A stretch of DNA of 64,000 nt from the NCBI GenBank assembly GCA_026936335.1, contig JAPMXV010000049.1, positions 186,001-250,000 on the forward strand. Reading direction: 5' to 3'. This document shows, piece by piece, positions 53,887-63,200 of the stretch. The position numbers were made by a program, and so were the translations under genes. Within the stretch, counting starts at the first letter, position 1. Each line of letters starts with the position of its first letter. Under the pieces are notes generated by a model. The model was not told the DNA's origin, ran no database searches, and worked only from the letters and a program-made list of their open reading frames with translations. The stretch is from Mantamonas sphyraenae. Its lineage: Eukaryota > CRuMs > Mantamonadidae.

Positions 53887-56800
53887 TTAGTTGTTCGTGG
53901 ATGAACCATCTTGACCGTTGTGGCTGCTGGAGCTGGAGGAAGACGAGCTGGTGGAGCTGGTGGAGCTGGCACGCTTTCTTCCCAACGCAAGGGACGCAAG
54001 TTGCTTGACCATGTCCGACTTTTTGCTGGTGAGAAGCTCCACCTGTAGCTCAAGGTCGTTCACGCGTGCCGAAAGGGATTCGTTCTCCGCCTCCAGTTCC
54101 GACACACGTGTGGATTGCTCGCGCTTCTGTGATCGCAGCTGGGAAGACAGCTTTTGGGCAAGCGCAAGCTTCTTCTCCAACGCAGCAATGGCCTTGCTCG
54201 AGTCGGACTGGACCAGGCCTTCGTTCGCAAGAGACGCCTTCTGAAGGGCATCCATCTCCATCTCGTGGGTGACTCGCAGATCCTCCAGCGCCTGCTCCTT
54301 GGCGGCAAGCATTGCTTGTTCCTGTGCAACCAATGCTTCTTCTCGCTCCCGGTCCTTCTCCGTTCGTACCTGCTCCAGCCTGTGGCTCATCTCCTCTGCA
54401 AGGCCATCTTCCTCCTTCTTCCGCTCCAACGCCGCTCGTGCCACTTGTGCCACCAGCGCCTTCTTCTCCTCCTGTGCCTCGTCAATCTCCTCCTGCAGCT
54501 CATCCACATCCTCCTGCAACCCATCACGCTCCTCTTCCACACTTGCCAGCTGCTTCTCCACTTCGCTCTTCTGCTGCTTCACCTCCCCCAGCATCTTCTG
54601 CAACAAGCTCATTCGCTTCTCCATACTGGCCACTTCCTTGCCACAAGACTCCACAGCCACCTTCAACTCGGCGTTCTCATCTTCCAGCTGACTGCGCGTC
54701 GTGCGCAGCAGACGTTCTGTGAGCTCCAACTTTTCCAGGGCCCCCACGCGGTCAGCCTCTGCCTTTTTGAGCAGCTGAGCGTTGTGAGCCAGCCGCTCGT
54801 CCAGTGTTTTGATCTCGGAGAGCAGCCTGCGGTTGTCTGCTTGCAGGACAAGGAGATGCTGGTGAGACTCCAGGGCCTTGTCGTGCTGTTCCTTCAGCGC
54901 AGTCAATGCATCCTCATGTGACTCATCCTTGACAACGAGCGCTTGCGCATGTTGCTCCTGCAGTTCTGCCACAGCCTTGTCATGCTCTTCCTTCAGCTCA
55001 GACATGGCCTTGTCATGCTCTTCCTCCAGCTCAGTCAGTGCGTCCTCATGCGACTCATCCTTGACAACAAGCGCTTGCGCATGCTGCTCCTTCAGTTCTG
55101 CCACAGTCTTGTCATGCTCTTCTTTCAGCTCAGTCAGTGCATCCTCATGCGACTTATCCTTGACAACGAGCGCTTGTGCATGCTGTTCCTTCAGTTCTGC
55201 CACAGTCTTGTCATGCTGTTCCTTCAGCTCAGACATGGCCTTGTCATGCTCTTCTTTCAGCTCAGTCAGTGCATCCTCATGCGACTCATCCTTGACAACA
55301 AGCGCTTGCGCATGCTGCTCCTTCAGTTCTGCCACAGTCTTGTCATGCTCTTCTTTCAGCTCAGTCAGTGCATCCTCATGCGACTCATCCTTGACAACGA
55401 GCGCTTGCGCATGTTGCTCCTGCAGTTCTGCCACAGTCTTGTCATGCTGTTCCTTCAGCTCAGTCAGTGCGTCCTCTAGCGACTCATCCTTGACAGCGAG
55501 CGCTTGCGCATGTTGCTTCTGCAGTTCTGCCACAGTCTTGTCATGCTCTTCCTTCAGCTCAGTCAATGCATCCTCATGCGACTCATCCTTGACAGCGAGC
55601 GCATGTGCATGCTGCTCCTTCAGTTCTGCCACAGTCTTGTCATGCTCTTCCTTCAGCTCAGTCAGTGCATCCTCATGCGACTCATCCTTGACAACAAGCG
55701 CTTGCGCATGCTGCTCCTTCAGTTCTGCCACAGCCTTGTCATGCTCTTCTTTCAGCTCAGTCAATGCATCCTCATGCGACTCATCCTTGACAACAAGCGC
55801 TTGCGCATGCTGCTCCTTCAGTTGAGCCACAGTCTTGTCATGCTCTTCCTTCAGCTCAGTCAGTGCGTCCTCTAGCGACTCATCCTTGACAACAAGCGCT
55901 TGCGCATGTTGCTCCTTCAGTTCTGCCACAGCCTTGTCATGCTCTTCCTTCAGCTCAGTCAGTGCATCCTCATGCGACTCATCCTTGACAACAAGCGCTT
56001 GCGCATGCTGCTCCTTCAGTTCTGCCACAGTCTTGTCATGCTCTTCTTTCAGCTCAGTCAGTGCATCCTCATGCGACTCATCCTTGACAACAAGCGCTTG
56101 CGCATGCTGCTCCTTCAGTTCTGCCACAGTCTTGTCATGCTCTTCTTTCAGCTCAGTCAATGCATCCTCTTGCGACTCATCCTTGACAACAAGCGCTTGC
56201 GCATGCTGCTCCTTCAGTTGAGCCACAGTCTTGTCATGCTCTTCTTTCAGCTCAGTCAGTGCATCCTCATGCGACTCATCCTTGACAACAAGCGCTTGCG
56301 CATGCTGCTCCTTCAGTTCTGCCACAGTCTTGTCATGCTCTTCTTTCAGCTCAGTCAGTGCATCCTCATGCGACTCATCCTTGACAACAAGCGCTTGCGC
56401 ATGCTGCTCCTTCAGTTCTGCCACAGTCTTGTCATGCTCTTCTTTCAGCTCAGTCAATGCATCCTCATGCGACTCATCCTTGACAACAAGCGCTTGCGCA
56501 TGCTGCTCCTTCAGTTGAGCCACAGTCTTGTCATGCTCTTCCTTCAGCTCAGTCAGTGCGTCCTCTAGCGACTCATCCTTGACAACAAGCGCTTGCGCAT
56601 GCTGCTCCTTCAGTTCTGCCACAGCCTTGTCATGCTCTTCTTTCAGCTCAGTCAATGCATCCTCATGCGACTTATCCTTGACAACAAGCGCTTGCGCATG
56701 CTGCTCCTTCAGTTCTGCCACAGTCTTGTCATGCTCTTCCTTCAGCTCAGTCAGTGCGTCCTCTTGCGACTCATCCTTGACAACAAGCGCTTGCGCATGT

Positions 56801-59800
56801 TGCTCCTTCAGTTCTGCCACAGTCTTGTCATGCTCTTCCTTCAGCTCAGACATGGCCTTGTCATGCTCTTCCTCCAGCTCAGTCAATGCATCCTCATGCG
56901 ACTTATCCTTGACAACAAGCGCTTGCGCATGCTGCTCCTTCAGTTCTGCCACAGCCTTGTCATGCTCTTCCTTCAGCTCAGTCAGTGCATCCTCATGCGA
57001 CTCATCCTTGACAACAAGCGCCTGTGCATGCTGTTCCTGCAGTTCTGCCACAGCCTTGTCATGCTGCCCCTTCAGTTCAACCACCACTGTGTCGTGCTCC
57101 TTCTCCAGCCCAGTCACCACTACCTCGTGCTCTGCCTTCATCGCAGCCAGTGCCTCCTTCATCTGCGTACGCTGCTCCCCACGTTCCCTTTCAAACTCTT
57201 CTCGCTCTTTCTGCACCGCCTCATCAAGCGCAGCCTTTCTCTCCTCCTCCATCTGCGCCCTCAAAGCGGCCAACGCCTCCTCCTTCTCCGTTTCCTTCAG
57301 CTGCACTGCCCCAGCCCACTTGCGACGCGACCCAGCCAGCTGCATCACCATCACCGCTTGTTTCTTCGCCGCCTCTCGTCGCCGCTCTCGCTCATCCCGA
57401 CCATGGCCATCCACGCCATCATCCGTTCTCGACTCTGTGTGTGCCCCGCCTTCCTCGTGGTCCACTTCTGCCTCCACATAGGCCCGACGTACACTGCCCG
57501 TGTGCTTTTGCGCTCGCGCCATCCACACATCCTCACTGCCACCGTTACCAGTACCACCACCAGCGCCGGTATCGCTACCCACGTCGTCACCGCCATTGCC
57601 CCAGCCCACAGTGTTCACCTCCTCCACACCCTCTCTGTACACGGCGCCCAGTCGTCCATCCATCATCTCCGCCTCCAAGTGGTGGGCCATATCTGTCCCC
57701 GTCAGCTCTTGGGCCCTCGCACACACGACACAGCTGTCGACGTCGTGCCTCAGCGGGTTCTCTGCACGCTCCTGTGCCAGCAGTGCCTCGCAATGGTCAC
57801 GCGCAGCAGCCAACGCGACCAAGTGCGCCGCGTGCGCAAGCTCCAATTCCAACGCCGTCTGCGACGCCATACGACGCTCCTCAGCCACTGCCTCTGCTGT
57901 CCGCTCTTGCAGTGCCAATGCCCCAGCCAGCCATTGCTGCTGGGTGTCCCATGCAGCCCACAGCTCTCGACGTTGGCACTGTGCACGCTCCTGCACATCA
58001 ACAATCGCGTCCATTCCTTCGGACGACAGTGTGTGACGCACCCCGCCGACGTTGTCTGCAATCGACACAACGTCGAGTGTGCGACGGTGATCAGCTTCCA
58101 GACGGCTCCGCAGTGCCGCCAGTGCCTGGTCGTGTTCAGCACGAGCTGCTTCCAGGGTGGCTTGTGCAGCCCGTCCCAACGAGGATTGTTGCTCATCCAG
58201 CGCCTCTTGCTTCTCCCTCTCTAGCTGCTGGGATTGGGATTGCAGAGCAACCTGGATTTCTTCACTTAGCTCCAACTTCTGTTGCGCGAGTGCCTGCTCC
58301 TTGGCGGCAAGCATTGCTTGTTCCTGTGCAACCAATGCTTCTTCTCGCTCCCGGTCCTTCTCCGTTCGTACCTGCTCCAGCCTGTGGCTCATCTCCTCTG
58401 CAAGGCCATCTTCCTCCTTCTTCCGCTCCAACGCCGCTCGTGCCACTTGTGCCACCAGCGCCTTCTTCTCCTCCTGTGCCTCGTCAATCTCCTCCTGCAG
58501 CTCATCCACATCCTCCTGCAACCCATCACGCTCCTCTTCCACACTTGCTAGCTGCTTCTCCACTTCGCTCTTCTGCTGCTTCACCTCCCCCAGCATCTTC
58601 TGCAACAAGCTCATTCGCTTCTCCATACTGGCCACTTCCTTGCCACAAGACTCCACAGCCACCTTCAACTCGGCGTTCTCATCTTCCAGCTGACTGCGCG
58701 TCGTGCGCAGCAGACGTTCTGTGAGCTCCAACTTTTCCAGGGCCCCCACGCGGTCAGCCTCTGCCTTTTTGAGCAGCTGAGCGTTGTGAGCCAGCCGCTC
58801 GTCCAGTGTTTTGATCTCGGAGAGCAGCCTGCGGTTGTCTGCTTGCAGGACAAGGAGATGCTGGTGAGACTCCAGGGCCTTGTCGTGCTGTTCCTTCAGC
58901 GCAGTCAATGCATCCTCATGTGACTCATCCTTGACAACGAGCGCTTGCGCATGTTGCTCCTGCAGTTCTGCCACAGCCTTGTCATGCTCTTCCTTCAGCT
59001 CAGACATGGCCTTGTCATGCTCTTCCTCCAGCTCAGTCAGTGCGTCCTCATGCGACTCATCCTTGACAACAAGCGCTTGCGCATGCTGCTCCTGCAGTTC
59101 TGCCACAGCCTTGTCATGCCGCTCACTCAGCTCCGTCAGTGCATCCTCATGCGACTTATCCTTGACAACAAGCGCTTGCGCATGCTGTTCCTTCAGTTCT
59201 GCCACAGCCTTGTCATGCTGTTCCTTCAGCTCAGACATGGCCTTGTCATGCTCTTCCTTCAGCTCAGTCAATGCATCCTCATGCGACTCATCCTTGAGAA
59301 CGAGTGCATGTGCATGCTGCTCCTTCAGTTCTGCCATAGCCTTGTCATGCTGCTCACTCAGCTCAGTCAGTGCATCCTCATGCGACTTATCCTTGACAAC
59401 AAGCTCTTGCGCATGCTGCTCCTTCAGTTCTGCCACAGTCTTGTCATGCTCTTCCTTCAGCTCAGTCAATGCATCCTCATGCGACTCATCCTTGACAACG
59501 AGCGCATGCGCATGCTGCTCCTTCAGCTCTTCCACAGCGTTGCCATGCTCTTCCTTCAGCCCAGACATGGCCTTGTCATGCTCTTCCTCCAGCTCAGTCA
59601 GTGCGTCCTCATGCGACTCATCCTTGACAACAAGCGCTTGCGCATGCTGCTCCTTCAGTTCTGCCACAGCCTTGTCATGCTGTTCCTTCAGCTCAGTCAG
59701 TGCATCCTCATGCGACCCATCCTTGACAACGAGTGCATGTGCATGCTGCTCCTTCAGTTCTGCCACAGCCTTGTCATGCTGCTCACTCAGCTCAGTCAGT

Positions 59801-60207
59801 GCATCCTCATGCGACTTATCCTTGACAACAAGCGCTTGCGCATGCTGCTCCTTCAGTTCTGCCACAGTCTTGTCATGCTCTTCCTTCAGCTCAGTCAATG
59901 CATCCTCATGCGACTTATCCTTGACAACAAGCGCTTGCGCATGCTGCTCCTTCAGTTCTGCCACAGTCTTGTCATGCTCTTCCTTCAGCTCAGTCAATGC
60001 TTCCTCATGCGACTTATCCTTGACAACGAGCGCTTGTGCATGCTGTTCCTTCAGTTCTGCCACAGCCTTGCCATGCTCTTCCTTCAGCGCAGACATGGCC
60101 TTGTCATGCTCTTCCTCCAGCTCAGTCAGTGCGTCCTCATGCGACTCATCCTTGACAATGAGCGCATGTGCATGCTGTCCCTTCAGTTCTGCCACAGCCT
60201 TGTCGTA
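53887..60207 (-). CDS. giant coiled-coil protein, C-terminal part
   Basis: About 2100 codons, open without introns and converging on TTLL1 with a 21-bp gap. Read from the N-terminal side: 11-residue repeats (to about 59090), an 800-bp block of ordinary heptad coiled coil (59085-58283), a unique segment (about 58280-57070) with basic RRKWAGAVQLKE and low-complexity stretches, a second array of 11-residue repeats (57060-55090), a second copy of the 800-bp block, then a tail with a further coiled coil ending in a Ser run. Typical 11-mers: EEHDKTVAELK, EQHAQALVVKD, ESHEDALTELK. An in-frame TAG at 60208-60210 separates it from the upstream part. No enzymatic domain seen. Confidence 0.8.
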   Translation of the reverse strand, partial: YDKAVAELKGQHAHALIVKDESHEDALTELEEEHDKAMSALKEEHGKAVAELKEQHAQALVVKDKSHEEALTELKEEHDKTVAELKEQHAQALVVKDKSHEDALTELKEEHDKTVAELKEQHAQALVVKDKSHEDALTELSEQHDKAVAELKEQHAHALVVKDGSHEDALTELKEQHDKAVAELKEQHAQALVVKDESHEDALTELEEEHDKAMSGLKEEHGNAVEELKEQHAHALVVKDESHEDALTELKEEHDKTVAELKEQHAQELVVKDKSHEDALTELSEQHDKAMAELKEQHAHALVLKDESHEDALTELKEEHDKAMSELKEQHDKAVAELKEQHAQALVVKDKSHEDALTELSERHDKAVAELQEQHAQALVVKDESHEDALTELEEEHDKAMSELKEEHDKAVAELQEQHAQALVVKDESHEDALTALKEQHDKALESHQHLLVLQADNRRLLSEIKTLDERLAHNAQLLKKAEADRVGALEKLELTERLLRTTRSQLEDENAELKVAVESCGKEVASMEKRMSLLQKMLGEVKQQKSEVEKQLASVEEERDGLQEDVDELQEEIDEAQEEKKALVAQVARAALERKKEEDGLAEEMSHRLEQVRTEKDREREEALVAQEQAMLAAKEQALAQQKLELSEEIQVALQSQSQQLEREKQEALDEQQSSLGRAAQATLEAARAEHDQALAALRSRLEADHRRTLDVVSIADNVGGVRHTLSSEGMDAIVDVQERAQCQRRELWAAWDTQQQWLAGALALQERTAEAVAEERRMASQTALELELAHAAHLVALAAARDHCEALLAQERAENPLRHDVDSCVVCARAQELTGTDMAHHLEAEMMDGRLGAVYREGVEEVNTVGWGNGGDDVGSDTGAGGGTGNGGSEDVWMARAQKHTGSVRRAYVEAEVDHEEGGAHTESRTDDGVDGHGRDERERRREAAKKQAVMVMQLAGSRRKWAGAVQLKETEKEEALAALRAQMEEERKAALDEAVQKEREEFERERGEQRTQMKEALAAMKAEHEVVVTGLEKEHDTVVVELKGQHDKAVAELQEQHAQALVVKDESHEDALTELKEEHDKAVAELKEQHAQALVVKDKSHEDALTELEEEHDKAMSELKEEHDKTVAELKEQHAQALVVKDESQEDALTELKEEHDKTVAELKEQHAQALVVKDKSHEDALTELKEEHDKAVAELKEQHAQALVVKDESLEDALTELKEEHDKTVAQLKEQHAQALVVKDESHEDALTELKEEHDKTVAELKEQHAQALVVKDESHEDALTELKEEHDKTVAELKEQHAQALVVKDESHEDALTELKEEHDKTVAQLKEQHAQALVVKDESQEDALTELKEEHDKTVAELKEQHAQALVVKDESHEDALTELKEEHDKTVAELKEQHAQALVVKDESHEDALTELKEEHDKAVAELKEQHAQALVVKDESLEDALTELKEEHDKTVAQLKEQHAQALVVKDESHEDALTELKEEHDKAVAELKEQHAQALVVKDESHEDALTELKEEHDKTVAELKEQHAHALAVKDESHEDALTELKEEHDKTVAELQKQHAQALAVKDESLEDALTELKEQHDKTVAELQEQHAQALVVKDESHEDALTELKEEHDKTVAELKEQHAQALVVKDESHEDALTELKEEHDKAMSELKEQHDKTVAELKEQHAQALVVKDKSHEDALTELKEEHDKTVAELKEQHAQALVVKDESHEDALTELEEEHDKAMSELKEEHDKAVAELQEQHAQALVVKDESHEDALTALKEQHDKALESHQHLLVLQADNRRLLSEIKTLDERLAHNAQLLKKAEADRVGALEKLELTERLLRTTRSQLEDENAELKVAVESCGKEVASMEKRMSLLQKMLGEVKQQKSEVEKQLASVEEERDGLQEDVDELQEEIDEAQEEKKALVAQVARAALERKKEEDGLAEEMSHRLEQVRTEKDREREEALVAQEQAMLAAKEQALEDLRVTHEMEMDALQKASLANEGLVQSDSSKAIAALEKKLALAQKLSSQLRSQKREQSTRVSELEAENESLSARVNDLELQVELLTSKKSDMVKQLASLALGRKRASSTSSTSSSSSSSSSHNGQDGSSTNN
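54288..55087. repeat. 800-bp internal duplicate block, copy B
   Basis: Near-identical to 58290-59089 at a constant offset of 4002 bp; I see a single substitution in the core (ACTTGCCAGC versus ACTTGCTAGC). It encodes a heptad coiled coil, LLSEIKTLDERLAHNAQLL onward. The two copies bracket a unique segment and one 11-mer array. Confidence 0.9.
55088..57062. repeat. 33-bp/99-bp tandem repeat array encoding 11-residue coiled-coil repeats
   Basis: About 60 units of 33 bp. The common higher order is three 11-mers (99 bp: EEHDKTVAELK, EQHAQALVVKD, ESHEDALTELK), with occasional extra EEHDKAMSELK units. Variation is mainly T/A at DKTV/DKAV, and local stretches are nearly identical. Confidence 0.9.
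58290..59089. repeat. 800-bp internal duplicate block, copy A
   Basis: Counterpart of 54288-55087 within the same reading frame. Its downstream junction (58282) is unique sequence, whereas copy B continues into the C-terminal tail. Confidence 0.9.
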
Positions 60208-63200
60208 CTACTGCTCCTTCAGCGCAGTCAGTGCATCCTCATGCGACCCATCCTTGACAACGAGCGCTTGTGCATGCTGTTCCTTCAGTTCTGCCACAGC
60301 CTTGCCATGCTCTTCCTTCAGCCCAGACATGGCCTTGTCATGCTCTTCCTTCAGCGCAGTCAGTGCATCCTCATGCGACCCATCCTTGACAACAAGCGCT
60401 TGCGCATGTTGCTCCTTCACTTCTGCCACAGCCTTGCCATGCTCTTCCTTCAGCGCAGACATGGCCTTGTCATGCTCTTCCTCCAGCTCAGTCAGTGCGT
60501 CCTCATGCGACTCATCCTTGACAATGAGCGCATGTGCATGCTGTCCCTTCAGTTCTGCCACAGCCTTGTCGTACTGCTCCTTCAGCGCAGTCAGTGCATC
60601 CTCATGCGACCCATCCTTGACAACGAGCGCTTGTGCATGCTGTTCCTTCAGTTCTGCCACAGCCTTGCCATGCTCTTCCTTCAGCCCAGACATGGCCTTG
60701 TCATGCTCTTCCTTCAGCGCAGTCAGTGCATCCTCATGCGACCCATCCTTGACAACAAGCGCTTGCGCATGTTGCTCCTTCACTTCTGCCACAGCCTTGC
60801 CATGCTCTTCCTTCAGCGCAGACATGGCCTTGTCATGCTCTTCCTCCAGCTCAGTCAGTGCGTCCTCATGCGACTCATCCTTGACAATGAGCGCATGTGC
60901 ATGCTGTCCCTTCAGTTCTGCCACAGCCTTGTCGTACTGCTCCTTCAGCGCAGTCAGTGCATCCTCATGCGACCCATCCTTGACAACGAGCGCTTGTGCA
61001 TGCTGTTCCTTCAGTTCTGCCACAGCCTTGCCATGCTCTTCCTTCAGCCCAGACATGGCCTTGTCATGCTCTTCCTTCAGCGCAGTCAGTGCATCCTCAT
61101 GCGACCCATCCTTGACAACAAGCGCTTGCGCATGTTGCTCCTTCACTTCTGCCACAGCCTTGCCATGCTCTTCCTTCAGCGCAGACATGGCCTTGTCATG
61201 CTCTTCCTCCAGCTCAGTCAGTGCGTCCTCATGCGACTCATCCTTGACAATGAGCGCATGTGCATGCTGTCCCTTCAGTTCTGCCACAGCCTTGTCGTAC
61301 TGCTCCTTCAGCGCAGTCAGTGCATCCTCATGCGACCCATCCTTGACAACGAGCGCTTGTGCATGCTGTTCCTTCAGTTCTGCCACAGCCTTGCCATGCT
61401 CTTCCTTCAGCCCAGACATGGCCTTGTCATGCTCTTCCTTCAGCGCAGTCAGTGCATCCTCATGCGACCCATCCTTGACAACAAGCGCTTGCGCATGTTG
61501 CTCCTTCACTTCTGCCACAGCCTTGCCATGCTCTTCCTTCAGCCCAGACATGGCCTTGTCATGCTCTTCCTTCAGCTCAGTCAGTGCATCCTCATGCGAC
61601 TCATCCTTGACAACGAGCGCTTGCGCATGTTGCTCCTGCAGTTCTGCCACAGTCTTGTCATGCTGTTCCTTCAGCTCAGACATGGCCTTGTCATGCTCTT
61701 CTTTCAGCTCAGTCAATGCATCCTCATGCGACTTATCCTTGACAACAAGCGCTTGCGCATGCTGCTCCTTCAGTTCTGCCACAGTCTTGTCATGCTCTTC
61801 CTTCAGCTCAGTCAGTGCGTCCTCTTGCGACTCATCCTTGACAACAAGCGCTTGCGCATGTTGCTCCTTCAGTTCTGCCACAGTCTTGTCATGCTCTTCC
61901 TTCAGCTCAGACATGGCCTTGTCATGCTCTTCCTCCAGCTCAGTCAATGCATCCTCATGCGACTCATCCTTGACAACAAGCGCTTGCGCATGCTGCTCCT
62001 TCAGTTCTGCCACAGTCTTGTCATGCTCTTCCTTCAGCTCAGTCAATGCATCCTCATGCGACTCATCCTTGACAACGAGCGCATGCGCATGCTGCTCCTT
62101 CAGCTCTTCCACAGCGTTGCCATGCTCTTCCTTCAGCCCAGACATGGCCTTGTCATGCTCTTCCTCCAGCTCAGTCAGTGCGTCCTCATGCGACTCATCC
62201 TTGACAACAAGCGCTTGCGCATGCTGCTCCTTCAGTTCTGCCACAGCCTTGTCATGCTGTTCCTTCAGCTCAGTCAGTGCATCCTCATGCGACCCATCCT
62301 TGACAACGAGTGCATGTGCATGCTGCTCCTTCAGTTCTGCCACAGCCTTGTCATGCTGCTCACTCAGCTCAGTCAGTGCATCCTCATGCGACTTATCCTT
62401 GACAACAAGCGCTTGCGCATGCTGCTCCTTCAGTTCTGCCACAGTCTTGTCATGCTCTTCCTTCAGCTCAGTCAATGCATCCTCATGCGACTTATCCTTG
62501 ACAACAAGCGCTTGCGCATGCTGCTCCTTCAGTTCTGCCACAGTCTTGTCATGCTCTTCCTTCAGCTCAGTCAATGCTTCCTCATGCGACTTATCCTTGA
62601 CAACGAGCGCTTGTGCATGCTGTTCCTTCAGTTCTGCCACAGCCTTGCCATGCTCTTCCTTCAGCGCAGACATGGCCTTGTCATGCTCTTCCTCCAGCTC
62701 AGTCAGTGCGTCCTCATGCGACTCATCCTTGACAATGAGCGCATGTGCATGCTGTCCCTTCAGTTCTGCCACAGCCTTGTCGTACTGCTCCTTCAGCGCA
62801 GTCAGTGCATCCTCATGCGACCCATCCTTGACAACGAGCGCTTGTGCATGCTGTTCCTTCAGTTCTGCCACAGCCTTGCCATGCTCTTCCTTCAGCCCAG
62901 ACATGGCCTTGTCATGCTCTTCCTTCAGCGCAGTCAGTGCATCCTCATGCGACCCATCCTTGACAACAAGCGCTTGTGCATGCTGTTCCTTCAGTTCTGC
63001 CACAGCCTTGCCATGCTCTTCCTTCAGCGCAGACATGGCCTTGTCATGCTCTTCCTCCAGCTCAGTCAGTGCGTCCTCATGCGACTCATCCTTGACAATG
63101 AGCGCATGTGCATGCTGTCCCTTCAGTTCTGCCACAGCCTTGTCGTACTGCTCCTTCAGCGCAGTCAGTGCATCCTCATGCGACCCATCCTTGACAACGA

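Noticed and set aside
54878-58724. Several long plus-strand open frames (up to 566 codons) opposite the coiled-coil gene
   Set aside because: They are antisense of 33-bp repeats that lack stops in several frames; products are Cys/Ser or Leu-rich low-complexity with no family match.
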